The translations under genes were made by a program, and so were the position numbers. Below are positions 1 to 9,220 of a stretch of DNA of 64,000 bases, piece after piece; the stretch's first letter is position 1, and each line of letters starts with the position of its first letter. The notes under the pieces were generated by a model. The model did not search any database and had not been told where the DNA came from. It saw only the letters and a list, made by a program, of their open reading frames with translations. The stretch comes from Fodinibacter sp963811825. Lineage in GTDB: Bacteria > Actinomycetota > Actinomycetes > Actinomycetales > Dermatophilaceae. Where the stretch lies: positions 67,605 to 131,604 of the forward strand of contig CAWESS010000037.1 in the NCBI GenBank assembly GCA_963811825.1, given 5' to 3'.

Positions 1-930
1 TGGCCGGCACCCCAGGAGGTCGAGTCCGTGATCGCGTCGTCGATCACCCGCGACCTGTTCACCAAGGACTACGCCGACGTCTTCGCCGGTGACGAGCGCT
101 GGCAGTCGCTGCCGACGCCCGAGGGCGACACCTTCGCCTGGGACCCCGAGTCGACCTACGTGCGCAAGCCCACGTACTTCGACGGCATGGGCATGGAGCC
201 GGCGCCGGTCACCGACATCGACGGTGCCCGGGTGCTCGCCAAGCTCGGCGACTCGGTCACGACCGACCACATCAGCCCGGCCGGCTCGATCAAGGCCGAC
301 AGCCCGGCGGGGCGCTACCTCGCCGACCACGGCGTCGACCGCAAGGACTTCAACTCCTACGGCTCGCGCCGAGGCAACCACGAGGTCATGATCCGCGGCA
401 CCTTCGCGAACATCCGCCTGAAGAACCTGCTCCTCGACGGCGTCGAGGGCGGCTTCACCCGCAACTTCGTGGCAGGCGGCGAGCAGTCGTCGATCTACGA
501 CGCCTCCGCGGCCTACCAGGAGGCCGGCATCCCGCTCGTCGTCCTCGCGGGCAAGGAGTACGGGTCCGGGTCCTCGCGCGACTGGGCCGCCAAGGGCACG
601 GCGCTGCTCGGGGTCAAGGCCGTCATCGCCGAGTCCTACGAGCGCATCCACCGCTCCAACCTCATCGGCATGGGTGTGCTGCCCCTGCAGTACGCCAAGG
701 GCAGCAACGCCGAGTCGCTGGGGCTCTCCGGCACCGAGACCTTCTCGGTCTCCGGGGTCACGGCGCTCAACGACGGCGGCATCCCGCGCACGCTCACCGT
801 CTCGGTGACCCGCGAGGACGGCTCGCAGACGAGCTTCGACGCGGTGCTGCGCATCGACACCCCCGGTGAGGCCGACTACTACCGCAACGGCGGCATCCTC
901 CAGTACGTCCTGCGCTCGCTGGTGGGCTGA
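1..930 (+). CDS. acnA: Aconitate hydratase, C-terminal part (cut by window start)
   Basis: This is the last 309 residues of aconitase, which interconverts citrate and isocitrate in the TCA cycle; the family is usually about 900 residues, so most of the protein lies outside the window. The frame is open from base 1 (WPAPQEVESV). The C-terminal swivel domain is recognisable: an SVTTDHISPAGSI segment near residue 85, then GSRRGNHEVM, and YGSGSSRDWAA, which carries the substrate-binding Ser/Arg loop of the family. The gene ends at TGA 928-930 and is followed directly by a strong hairpin terminator. No frameshift is seen in the visible part. Confidence 0.95.
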   Translation, partial: WPAPQEVESVIASSITRDLFTKDYADVFAGDERWQSLPTPEGDTFAWDPESTYVRKPTYFDGMGMEPAPVTDIDGARVLAKLGDSVTTDHISPAGSIKADSPAGRYLADHGVDRKDFNSYGSRRGNHEVMIRGTFANIRLKNLLLDGVEGGFTRNFVAGGEQSSIYDASAAYQEAGIPLVVLAGKEYGSGSSRDWAAKGTALLGVKAVIAESYERIHRSNLIGMGVLPLQYAKGSNAESLGLSGTETFSVSGVTALNDGGIPRTLTVSVTREDGSQTSFDAVLRIDTPGEADYYRNGGILQYVLRSLVG

Positions 931-952
931 CACCGGGCGTCGTGACGACACC

Positions 953-989
953 GCGCGTGGCCACACCCGACGAGGGTGTGGCCACGCGC
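953..989 (+). terminator. Terminator after aconitase
   Basis: A perfect 16-bp stem (953-968 with 974-989) around a 5-base loop lies 23 bases after the aconitase stop codon. It could serve both strands, because the next gene converges on it. There is no clear T-run, as is usual in high-GC actinobacteria. Confidence 0.75.
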
Positions 990-1010
990 TGTTCGTCACG
1001 GGCGGAAAGG

Positions 1011-1578
1011 TCAGGCGTCGGTGCTGCGGACCGGCGCGTACTCCAGGGCCAGGACGCCCGACGGCAGCGCTGTCGAGCGGAGCAGCGTCATCGGCACCAT
1101 CGGCCCGCCCTCGTCGAACAACCGCTCGCCCTTGCGGGCGGCGATCGGATGGACCAGCAGGTGCAGCTCGTCGAGCTCGCCGGCGTCGAGCAGCGCCCGG
1201 ACCACGGGGAGCGACCCGGGCACCAGCACCTTGCCGACGCCTTCGGCCCGCAGGGCGCGAGCGGCGCCCACCGGGTCCGTCGACCGCTCGGCGTTGCGCC
1301 AACCGAGGTCCTGCTCGCCAGAGGTGATGACGACCTTGCGGGTGTCGCCGAGCTGGGCGGCGAAGCCGGCGTCGTCGCCGCCCGCGGCCTCGCGCTCGGG
1401 CCAGGCTCCGGCAAAGGAGTCATACGTGACCCTGCCGAGCAGCAGCACGTCGACGCCCTCGTAGTCGGCGGAGACGCGCTCGCCCATCGCCTCGTCGAAG
1501 TACGGCAGCGTGCCAGTCGAAGTCGATCTCGGCGACGCCGTCGAGGGTGATGAAGAGGGTGGAGATGATCGTGGTCAC
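1011..1578 (-). CDS. Dihydrofolate reductase family (RibD C-terminal domain) protein, frameshifted
   Basis: This is a small NADPH-dependent reductase-like protein of the RibD C-terminal/DHFR fold. The substrate is not predictable; many actinobacteria carry several paralogues. The start is GTG at 1578 (VTTIISTLFITLDGVAE), with GGAAGG six bases upstream. Family signatures include LLLGRVTYDSFAGAW, DDAGFAAQLGDTRKVV and KVLVPGS. Near 1508 one extra base separates DFDWH from LPYFDEAMGERV; removing it gives 188 residues, a normal length. The gene converges on the aconitase terminator. A sequencing error is more likely than decay because both sides of the break are well conserved in style. Confidence 0.8.
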
Positions 1579-1929
1579 AGGTGGCCTTCCGGGAGTCTCG
1601 CGAGTGTGATCTCGATACCCTGCCTCACACCGGGGGGCAGCGGGCTCCGAACCGACGTCGAGCAGGATCGAATGATCGACATTCTCTGGGGATCGGTGGC
1701 ATGGTCGGGCTGCTGGGGCTGGCCGTGGCCCTCTCCGTCGACCGACGGGACATCCCCTGCGAACCGTCGGGGCCGCGCTGGCCCTGCAGGTGACCTCGCC
1801 AGTCCTCAGTCCTTCGGCGCACCCGGAGAACTGCCGCGCACGGCCGCCACACCGGCTCCGACGCAGGGCCTAGAGTCTCGCCAGCGGGGCCCGCAAGGGG
1901 AGCCCCGCGCCTACCTGGGGGGTCGTTCC

Positions 1930-2545
1930 ATGAGGTCGTTGCGCGTCATCCTTCTTCTCGTCGTCTCGGTCCTGCTGGGGGCGGTCGGCGTGGCTCCGGC
2001 CTCGGCCGCCAAGCCCCAGCCCGCCACGATCCAGATCACGTCGGTGGTGGCTGTCGACACCCGCACGGCAACCGTGACGTGGACGCCGGTCAAGGGCACC
2101 GACCACTACGTGCTCGAGTGGGCACCGGCCATGCGGCTGTACACCTCGGCGACGACGGCCACCATCACCGACCTGTACCCCGGTGACGAGGCCGGCTTCA
2201 CCGTTCGTGCGGAGACCAGGCGCAACCAGGTGCTGGCCACCAGCTCCTACGCCTACGTCACCCTCGCTCCGGAGGGCCCGGCGAGCCTGTACGGCTATGC
2301 CCCGTACGCGGACACCGTGAAGCTCTGGTGGAGCGGCGGCTACGGGTGCTACACCTACGAGCTGGCCGTGGCACAGCCCGACGGCACCTACTCCAGCGTG
2401 ACCCAGCTGCCCGAACTACGTCGTCGACCAGTCGTGGCAGGGGTACCAGGACCCGGCCACCACGGTGACGTACGTGGTGCGTTGTGCCAACCTCTCGGGC
2501 CTCTGGTCGACCTGGTCGGAGCCGTTCGCGGTGACGACCGAGTAG
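1930..2545 (+). CDS. Secreted fibronectin type III protein, frameshifted
   Basis: The ATG at 1930 follows a G-rich ribosome site. The N-terminus is a signal peptide (MRSLRVILLLVVSVLLGA, then APASAA). The mature protein looks like two fibronectin-III-like domains: TATVTWTPVKGTDHYVLEW is a typical first-strand pattern, and a second domain contains two cysteines. Near 2412 one extra base shifts the frame; the other frame continues with NYVVDQSWQGYQDPATTVTY and SGLWSTWSEPFAV to TAG 2543-2545. Corrected length is 204 residues. The function is unknown beyond an extracellular binding or structural role. Confidence 0.75.
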
Positions 2546-2562
2546 TCCTGACCGTTCCGCAC

Positions 2563-3749
2563 TCAGCGCGGGAAGTCGGGGCTGAGGCGCACGACGTCGC
2601 CGACCACGACGACGGCCGGGTTCTCGACCCCGGCGCTCGCCGCGCGGTCGGCGATGTCGGCCAGCGTCCCGAAGGTCACGCGCTGGTCGGGTGAGAAGCC
2701 GCGCTCGATGATCGCGACGGGGCACGATGCCGGCCGCCCGGCATCCAGGAGAGCCGTGGCCGAGCGGGCCAGGCGCCCGACGCCCATGAGCAGCACGACG
2801 GTGTGGTCGGTTCCGGCGGGGACCGCGGGCAGCTCGTCGTGCCCGGTGACGACGGTGAAACCGCGCGCCACCCCGCGGTGCGTCACGGGGATGCCGGCCG
2901 CCGCCGGGACCGCGACGGCGCTGCTCACCCCGGGCACCACCTCGACCCGGATGCCGTGCGCCTGGCACGCCAGCCGCTCCTCACCTCCGCGCCCGAGGAC
3001 GTAGGGGTCGCCCCCCTTGAGGCGGACGACGGCGCGACCGGCCAGGGCCAGCTCGACGAGCAGGTCGTTGATCCGCTCCTGGGGCAGCGCGTGCCGGCCC
3101 GGGGACTTGCCGACGTCGATGACCCGCACCGTGGCGGGCAACGCGTCGACGACACCCCGGGGGGCGAGGCGGTCGACGCACGACGACGTCGGCGCTCGCG
3201 AGCAGCTCGCGACCCCGCACGGTGAGCAACCCGTCGTCTCCGGGACCGCCGCCGACGAGCGCGACCCACCCGGGTCCGGTGCGCGAGGTGCGCCGCAGGT
3301 CGACCCGGCCGCCGGCCAGGATGCCGCCGATCGTGCGGGCGACCCCCTGCGCGAGCATCGGGTCGTCGCCCGCGTGGACGGCCAGGGTCACGTCTCCGTC
3401 CTGGGTCGTGACGCGCGTGGTGGCCGGCAGCCACGCGGTGGCGTCGAGGCACCAGAGGCGCGCCGCGACGGCATCCGCTCGCACTGCCGTCGTCGACGGC
3501 GATGTCGCCCGAACCGGCGAGCGCGAGCCAGGCGCCGTCGAGGTCCACCGGGCCGGCGTAGTCGCGCTCGCTCCAGGCCACCTCACCGGTGGCGATGAGG
3601 GCCGCAGCCTCCTCGCACACCCACGGTGCGAGCACGTGCACCAGCCCGCCCGCCTCCACGAGGGCGCGGATGCCGGGCACCACCGCCGGTCCGCCGCCCA
3701 CCACGAGCACGCGGCGTCCGGTGAGGTCGAGCCCGACGGGCAGCGTCAC
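2563..3749 (-). CDS. cysG: Sirohaem synthase CysG / uroporphyrinogen-III C-methyltransferase, two frameshifts
   Basis: CysG makes sirohaem, the cofactor of the sulfite reductase encoded in the same operon. The N-terminal precorrin-2 dehydrogenase part starts at GTG 3749 (VTLPVGLDLTGRRVLVVGGG, a dinucleotide-binding loop). The C-terminal SAM-dependent methyltransferase shows WVALVGGGPGDDGLLTVRG, VRLKGGDPYVLGRGGEE and VVPGVSSAVAVPAAAGIPVTHRG. Two one-base insertions, near 3490 and 3190, interrupt the frame; removing both gives 394 residues, close to fused actinobacterial CysG. In the sequence as given the start is in frame with cysN and no stop separates them. The conservation on both sides of each break argues for sequence errors. 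Confidence 0.88.
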
Positions 3750-5045
3750 TGCGGGGACTCGCGTGCACTGCGGGTGTTCTCCGGGAGCGACGGCGTCGGC
3801 CATCGCGGCGGCCAGGGTGCGCCCGTCGTCGGGGTCGATGAGCAGGAAGGCGCCGCCGCGTCGCGACGTCGAGTACTCCTCCACGGGCAGGGGGGCGGCG
3901 AAGCGCACGGTGACCCGGCCGATGTCGTTGAGCGCGAGCTCGTCGGTGGGGGTGAGGCGCAGGGCGTCGAGGTCGAGCCGCCCGTCGATCGAGCGCACCA
4001 TCGCGAGCACGGTGCGCGCGCCGTGCTTGACGAGCAGGCGCGCTCCGGGCCGCAGGGGCTCGTCCGCGAGCCAGCAGGCCAGGGCCGTGACCTCCTGACG
4101 GAGGGGCACCGGGTCGCTGGCCGCGGCGATGAGGTCACCGCGGCTGACGTCGACGTCGTCGGCGAGGCGGATCGTCACGGACTGCGGGGCGACCGCGACG
4201 TCCAGGGAGCGCTCGCCGAGGTCGATGCCCGCGACCGTCGAGCGCAGCCCCGACGGCAGCACGACGACCTCGTCGCCGACGCGCACCGAGCCCGAGGCGA
4301 GCTGCCCGGCATACCCGCGGTACTCGACGTGCTCGGGGGAGCGCGCGGCGCCCTGGGGACGGATGACGACCTGCACCGGCATCCGGAACGACTCGTGCAC
4401 GGGGTCGGTGTCGGCGGGCAGGGTCTCGAGCAGCTCGAGGAGCGAAGGGCCCTCGTACCAGGGCGTGTTGGCCGACCGGTCGACGACGTTGTCGCCGACG
4501 AGGGCGGAGACGGGCACGGCGTGGGCGTCGGGGATGCCGAGCTGCGTGGCGATGGCTCGCACCTCGGCGGCGAGGGTGCGGAACACCTCCTCGCTGTGGG
4601 CGACGAGGTCGATCTTGTTGACGGCGATGACGACGTGCGGCACGCGCATGAGGGCCGCGACGGCGAGGTGGCGGCGGGTCTGCTCGAGCACACCCTTGCG
4701 GGCGTCGACGAGCAGCACGAGGGCGTCGGCCGTGGAGGACCCGGTCACCGTGTTGCGCGTGTACTGGACGTGGCCGGGGCAGTCGGCGAGCACGAACGAG
4801 CGCTCGGCCGTCGCGAAGTAGCGGTACGCGACGTCGATGGTGATGCCCTGCTCGCGCTCGGCGCGCAGGCCGTCGGTCAGCAGGGCGAGGTCGGCGGTGT
4901 CCAGGCCGCGGTCGCGGCTGACCCGCTCGACCGCGTCGAGCTGGTCGGCGAGCACCGACTTGGAGTCGTGCAGGAGCCGCCCGACGAGGGTGGACTTGCC
5001 GTCGTCGACCGAGCCGGCGGTCGCGAGGCGCAGCAGAGTGGACAT
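3746..5045 (-). CDS. cysN: Sulfate adenylyltransferase subunit 1 (GTPase subunit)
   Basis: CysN is the GTPase that drives CysD to form adenosine 5'-phosphosulfate from ATP and sulfate. The ATG at 5045 directly abuts the cysD stop. GTPase motifs are intact: GSVDDGKSTLVGRLL (P-loop), DCPGHVQYTRN (G3) and NKIDL (G4), followed by EF-Tu-like beta-barrel domains. There is no APS kinase domain. As written, the frame runs on into CysG without a stop. A one-base shift near 3775 would instead end cysN at TGA 3746-3748, overlapping the GTG of cysG and giving 432 residues. I prefer that reading because it restores the usual stop/start overlap. Confidence 0.93.
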
Positions 5046-6011
5046 CTAGAAGTAGCCCTCCTTCTTGCGGTCTTCCATGGCGGCCTCGGAGATGCGGTCG
5101 TCGGCGCGGGTGGCGCCGCGCTCGGTGAGGGTGGATGCCGCGACCTCGGCGACGACGTCGGCGACGGATGCCGCGTCACTCGCCACCGCGCCCGTACAGG
5201 ACATGTCGCCCACGGTGCGGTAGCGGACCTGGCGGGTGTGGACGTCCTCCCCGGCTCGGGGCTGGGAGTACGGGCCGACGGCGAGCAGCATGCCGTCACG
5301 CTCGAAGACGTCGCGGTCGTGGGCGTAGTAGAGGCCGGGCAGCTCGATGTTCTCGCGCTCGATGTAGCGCCACACGTCGAGCTCGGTCCAGTTCGAGAGG
5401 GGGAAGACGCGCACGTGCTCGCCGGGACGGTGGCGCGGGTTGAAGATGTTCCACAGCTCGGGCCGCTGGTTCTTGGGGTCCCACTGGCCGAAGTCGTCGC
5501 GCAGGCTGACCACCCGCTCCTTGGCGCGGGCCTTCTCCTCGTCGCGCCGGCCGCCACCGAAGACACCGTCGAAACGGTGCCGGGCGATGGCGTCGAGCAG
5601 CGGCTGCGTCTGCAGCGGGTTGCGCGTGCCGTCGGAGCGCTCGCGCAGCCGGCCGTCGTCGATCCAGTCCTGCACGGAGGCCACCTCGAGGCGCAGGCCG
5701 AGCCGCTCGACGGTCGCGTCGCGGTAGGCGAGCACCTCGGGGAAGTTGTGCCCGGTGTCGACGTGCAGCACGGGGAAGGGCACGGGTGCCGGCCAGAAGG
5801 CCTTCGCGGCGACGTGCAGCATGACCACGGAGTCCTTGCCGCCGCTGAAGAGCAGGACGGGGCGCTCGAGCTCGGCGGTGATCTCGCGGATGACGAGCAT
5901 CGCCTCGCTCTCGAGGACGTCGAGCTGGGTCAGCACCGGGAGGTCGGTGGAAGTCGTGGTCACGTTGTTGGGCCCCTCGAGGCGGGTGTCGGTGGTCAAG
6001 GTGTCGGTCAT
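5046..6011 (-). CDS. cysD: Sulfate adenylyltransferase subunit 2
   Basis: CysD is the adenylyl-transferring subunit that pairs with CysN. The product is 321 residues, slightly longer than typical because of a Thr-rich N-terminal extension (MTDTLTTDTRLEGPNN). The PP-loop LLFSGGKDSVVMLHVA, HVDTGHNFPEV and FGGGRRDEEKARAKERVVS are diagnostic, and the C-terminus ends with AMEDRKKEGYF as in the family. The start ATG (6009-6011) overlaps the cysH TGA, so the two are probably translationally coupled. A later internal start is possible given the non-conserved N-terminus. Confidence 0.95.
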   Translation of the reverse strand: MTDTLTTDTRLEGPNNVTTTSTDLPVLTQLDVLESEAMLVIREITAELERPVLLFSGGKDSVVMLHVAAKAFWPAPVPFPVLHVDTGHNFPEVLAYRDATVERLGLRLEVASVQDWIDDGRLRERSDGTRNPLQTQPLLDAIARHRFDGVFGGGRRDEEKARAKERVVSLRDDFGQWDPKNQRPELWNIFNPRHRPGEHVRVFPLSNWTELDVWRYIERENIELPGLYYAHDRDVFERDGMLLAVGPYSQPRAGEDVHTRQVRYRTVGDMSCTGAVASDAASVADVVAEVAASTLTERGATRADDRISEAAMEDRKKEGYF

Positions 6012-6784
6012 GGGTGCAGCCCGCACTCGGTCTTGGCGAAGCCGGCCCAGCGACCGGCGCGCGGGTCCTCGCCCGGTGCGACGCGCTTCGTGCAGGGCTC
6101 GCAGCCGATCGACGGGTAGCCGTCGGAGAGCAGGAGGTTCACCGGCACGCGGCGGTCGGTCGCGTAGTCGAGCAGGTCGTCGAACGACCAGGCGGCGAGC
6201 GGGTTGAGCTTGACGAGGCCGAACTGCTCGTCGAAGGTCACGAGCGGGGTGTCGGCGCGGGTCGGACCCTCCTCGCGGCGCACCCCGGTGACCCAGGCCT
6301 CGTACCCGGCGAGAGCGGCCTTCAGCGGCTCGACCTTGCGCATGCGGCAGCAGGCGGCGGGGTCGCGGTCGTGCAGCCTGGGCCCGTACCGGGCGTCCTG
6401 CTCGGCGACCGTGAGCTGGGGCAGGACGTCGACGATGGTGACGTCGAGCTCGTGCTCCACCTGGTTGCGGGTGCCGTAGGTCTCGGCGAAGTGGTAGCCG
6501 GTGTCGAGGAAGAGCACGTCGACCCCGGGGGCCTGCTGTGCGACGACGTGGGGGAGCACGGCATCCGCCATGCTGCACGCGACCGCGAGGCTTCCGGGGA
6601 AGGTGCGCGCCGCCCAGGCCGAGACCTCCGCGGCATCCGCCTCGGTGCCGTCGGGGCGGTGCGCGGCCGAGAGGAGGCGCTCACCCTCGGCGGCGAGCGC
6701 GCGCAGCTCGTCGGTGGTTCGGCGAGCGGGAGGGCTGGTGGGGGTGGTCGTGGCGGTGGTGGTCGTGGCCTGGTCTGCGCTCAT
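6008..6784 (-). CDS. cysH: Phosphoadenylyl-/adenylyl-sulfate reductase
   Basis: This enzyme reduces activated sulfate to sulfite with thiol electrons. It has 258 residues. The paired cysteines ACCRMRKVEPL and GCEPCTK are the four ligands of the [4Fe-4S] cluster that marks the APS-reductase type (also found in PAPS-using Bacillus enzymes), and KTECGLH near the C-terminus holds the catalytic cysteine. AVACSMADAVLPHVV is the P-loop region, with S where many family members have S/G. The first 25 residues are Thr/Ala-rich and probably disordered. Both ends overlap neighbours by 4 bases (ATGA), as expected within one transcript. Confidence 0.94.
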   Translation of the reverse strand: MSADQATTTTATTTPTSPPARRTTDELRALAAEGERLLSAAHRPDGTEADAAEVSAWAARTFPGSLAVACSMADAVLPHVVAQQAPGVDVLFLDTGYHFAETYGTRNQVEHELDVTIVDVLPQLTVAEQDARYGPRLHDRDPAACCRMRKVEPLKAALAGYEAWVTGVRREEGPTRADTPLVTFDEQFGLVKLNPLAAWSFDDLLDYATDRRVPVNLLLSDGYPSIGCEPCTKRVAPGEDPRAGRWAGFAKTECGLHP

Positions 6785-8496
6785 CGCAGCTCCTCCTCGT
6801 CGACGCGGTGGGCCCAGCTGGCGAACGTCTCTCCGGCGGAGCGCTGGTCGAGCCAGCGGCGCACGAGGCGCTCGACGAGGTCGGGCAGGTCAGCGGCGGT
6901 GACCTTCAGGCCGCGCACGGTGCGCCCGAGGCCCGCCTCGTCGCGGTCGGCCGAGGCCAGGCCGCCACCGAGGTGCACCTGGAACCCGGGCTGCTGGACG
7001 TCGTCGACGGTGACGATCATCCCCTTGAGGCCGATGTCGGCGACCTGGATGCGGGCGCACGAGTTGGGGCAGCCGTTGACGTTGAGGGTCACGGGGGTGT
7101 CGAGCTGGTCGGTGACGTCGGCGAGCCGCTGCTCGAGCTCGGCGATGGCCGTGGCCGCGGCGGCCTTGGTCTCGACGATGGCGAGCTTGCAGAACTCGAT
7201 GCCGGTGCACGCCATCGTGTGGCGGCGGAAGGGGCTCGGGGCCACCGACAGGCCCAGGGCGTCGAGCCCGGTGACGAGCTCGTCGAGGTGGGCCGGGGGC
7301 ACGTCGAGCACGACGAGCTTCTGGTGCGGGGTGAGGCGCACCCGGTCGGTGCCGGCGGCTGCCATGGCGTCGGCCAGGCCGGTGAGCACGTCGCCACTGA
7401 TGCGGCCGACGACCGGGGCGGCACCGACGTAGTGGTTGCCGTCCTTCTGCAGGTGCACGCCGACGTGGTCGCCGGGGCCGGACGCGGGGGCCGGGGGAGG
7501 GCCGTCGGGCAGGGCGCGCCCGAGGTACTCGGTCTCGAGCACCTCGCGGAACTTCGCAGGGCCCCACTCGGCGAGGAGGAACTTCAGGCGGGCCTTGGTG
7601 CGCATCCGGCGGTAGCCGTAGTCGCGGAAGATGCGGATGACGCCGAGCCACACCTCGGCGGCCTCGTCAGGGGCGACGAAGACGCCGACCCGCTCGGCCA
7701 GGCGGGGCGCCGTGGACAGGCCGCCACCGACCCACAGGTCGTAGCCCGCGCCGAGCTCGGGGTGGACGACACCGACGAGCGAGACGTCGTTGATCTCGTG
7801 GACGACGTCCAGGCTCGGGTGGCCGGTGATGGCCGACTTGAACTTGCGGGGGAGGTTGGCGAGCTCGGGGTCGCCGATGAAGCGGCTCGTGATCTCGTCG
7901 ATGACCGGCGTGGGGTCGAGGATCTCGTCGGCCGCGATGCCCGCGAGCGGGCTGCCGAGGATGACGCGCGGGGTGTCGCCACACGCCTCGGTCGTCTGGA
8001 GCCCGACCTCCTCGAGGCGCCGCCAGATCTCCGGGACGTCCTCGACCCGGATCCAGTGGTACTGGATGTTCTGGCGGTCGCTGATGTCCGCGGTGCCGCG
8101 GGCGAAGTCGTGGCTGATGTCGGCGAGCACGCGCAGCTGGCGCAGGGTCAGCGCGCCACCGTCGAGGCGCACCCGGAGCATGAAGTACTCGTCGGAGAGC
8201 TCGGTGTCGTCGAGCTGCGCGGTGCGCCCGCCGTCGATGCCGGGCTTGCGCTGGGTGTACAGGCCCCACCACCGGAAGCGGCCGCTGAGGTCCTGCGGGG
8301 GGATCGAGGCGAAGCCGTCGCGCGAGTAGATCTGCTCGATGCGCTCGCGGACGTTGAGGCCACCGTCCTCCTGCTTCCACACCTCGTTGGCGTTGAGCGG
8401 CTCCTTGCCGTCGACCGCCCACTGGCCGTTCGAGCGCCCGGCCCGGGGTGGGCGCAGGGCCCGACCGGTCGGGCCGTCGGTCGTCTGTGCGGTCAT
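6781..8496 (-). CDS. sir: Ferredoxin-dependent sulfite reductase
   Basis: It reduces sulfite to sulfide by six electrons using sirohaem and a [4Fe-4S] cluster. From ATG 8496 the product has 571 residues, normal for the SirA/NirA group. The cluster/sirohaem ligands are visible as ACTGIEFCKLAIVETK and NGCPNSCARIQVADIG. Conserved repeats include DLSGRFRWWGLYTQRKPG, DRQNIQYHWIRVEDVP and TGHPSLDVVHEINDV. An upstream in-frame ATG at 8601 would add 35 non-conserved residues, and GTGGAG just before 8496 favours the shorter form. It is first in the sulfate operon; the A/T-rich stretch 8570-8610 probably holds its promoter. Confidence 0.95.
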   Translation of the reverse strand: MTAQTTDGPTGRALRPPRAGRSNGQWAVDGKEPLNANEVWKQEDGGLNVRERIEQIYSRDGFASIPPQDLSGRFRWWGLYTQRKPGIDGGRTAQLDDTELSDEYFMLRVRLDGGALTLRQLRVLADISHDFARGTADISDRQNIQYHWIRVEDVPEIWRRLEEVGLQTTEACGDTPRVILGSPLAGIAADEILDPTPVIDEITSRFIGDPELANLPRKFKSAITGHPSLDVVHEINDVSLVGVVHPELGAGYDLWVGGGLSTAPRLAERVGVFVAPDEAAEVWLGVIRIFRDYGYRRMRTKARLKFLLAEWGPAKFREVLETEYLGRALPDGPPPAPASGPGDHVGVHLQKDGNHYVGAAPVVGRISGDVLTGLADAMAAAGTDRVRLTPHQKLVVLDVPPAHLDELVTGLDALGLSVAPSPFRRHTMACTGIEFCKLAIVETKAAAATAIAELEQRLADVTDQLDTPVTLNVNGCPNSCARIQVADIGLKGMIVTVDDVQQPGFQVHLGGGLASADRDEAGLGRTVRGLKVTAADLPDLVERLVRRWLDQRSAGETFASWAHRVDEEELR

Positions 8497-8644
8497 GGTC
8501 TCCACCGGGTCGTCAGGGTTGGCAAGGTCAGCAGGGCAGCAGGCAGCGGTCAGCGGCAGCCGCAAAGGATTAGCAGCAGTGATCAAATGTATAACGTCCA
8601 ATTACCTGAAGACTCGTCGTCCACGATGTGGTCCCGGGCGTATG

Positions 8645-8662
8645 CTCGAACACGTGTTCGAG
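8645..8662. promoter_or_regulatory. LexA (SOS) box
   Basis: The 18-bp perfect palindrome CTCGAACACGTGTTCGAG contains TCGAAC-N4-GTTCGA, the actinobacterial LexA operator known from mycobacteria. A TATGCT hexamer at 8641-8646 fits a -10 element overlapping it, so LexA bound here would block transcription of the plus-strand gene that begins inside or just after the box. Confidence 0.8.
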
Positions 8663-9091
8663 AACCCGCCGCTGCGCACCGGGAGTCCGGCCTCCCCGGC
8701 ACGCCAGCGCGCGGCATCCGGCTCGGGTCCGGGCGGTCCGGCGGGGTGGCCGAACGGGGTGCCCCCACCGGGGGAGCGGGGCTGGGACCACCGGGCCACC
8801 GCCTGGTTGCTCGACCACTGCCCACCCGACTACCGGCTCTACCCGGCGTGGCGACGGCATCCGGTGGCGTTGGCCTGGTTCACGGTGCGCCACCTCGACG
8901 CGCAGCTCGACGCGATGCGCTCGGCCTACCGTGAGGTGCGGGTCGAGCTCGTCGACGACATCGGCCCGGAAGGGGTGGCCCAGGTGCTCGGTGACCTCGA
9001 GTGCGAGGGGGTGCGGCTGCTGTCGGCTCGACGCGCCGCCGGCCTGCTCCTGGACGCCCTGCGCGGGCTGGAGTTCGTCCCGAAGCTCTGA
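8654..9091 (+). CDS. Conserved hypothetical protein under a LexA box
   Basis: I do not recognise a named family. The product is about 145 residues: a Pro/Gly-rich N-terminal third (ending near GWPNGVPPPGERGW) followed by a compact helical part (ATAWLLDHCPPDYRLYPAWRRHPVALAWF, split here by W/R/H-rich segments, and GLEFVPKL at the end). No catalytic motif, signal peptide or membrane helix is visible. Start choice is uncertain: GTG 8654 would be almost leaderless if TATGCT 8641-8646 is the -10; ATG 8642 and GTG 8758 are alternatives. No ribosome site is seen. The SOS box suggests DNA-damage induction. Confidence 0.65.
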   Translation: MFENPPLRTGSPASPARQRAASGSGPGGPAGWPNGVPPPGERGWDHRATAWLLDHCPPDYRLYPAWRRHPVALAWFTVRHLDAQLDAMRSAYREVRVELVDDIGPEGVAQVLGDLECEGVRLLSARRAAGLLLDALRGLEFVPKL

Positions 9092-9100
9092 CCCGATCGC

Positions 9101-9138
9101 CCGCTGGCCCCACCCTCGCGTGAGGGTGGGGCCAGCGG
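9101..9138. terminator. Strong bidirectional terminator
   Basis: A perfect 17-bp stem (9101-9117 with 9122-9138) around a 4-base loop lies ten bases after the stop at 9091 and before the converging gene ending at 9221. Confidence 0.85.
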
Positions 9139-9140
9139 CT

Positions 9141-9209
9141 GTCTCGGCCGGGGTCTGACGGCCGGGGTCTGACGGCCGGGGTCTGACGGCCGGGGTCGGC
9201 CGGCCGGGG
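9141..9209. repeat. 14-bp tandem repeat
   Basis: Three perfect head-to-tail copies of GTCTGACGGCCGGG occupy 9153-9194, flanked by degenerate partial copies on both sides. They sit between a terminator and the end of the next gene, so they are non-coding. Confidence 0.85.
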
Positions 9210-9220
9210 CGAGGTCGTGC

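Noticed and set aside
3222..6119. A 965-codon open frame antisense to cysN-cysD
   Set aside because: It is composed of Arg/Gly/Ala/Val/His with no domain, opposite well-supported cys genes; this is a high-GC artefact.
9153..9194. CRISPR-like array
   Set aside because: The repeats are adjacent with no spacers, only 14 bp long and without cas genes.
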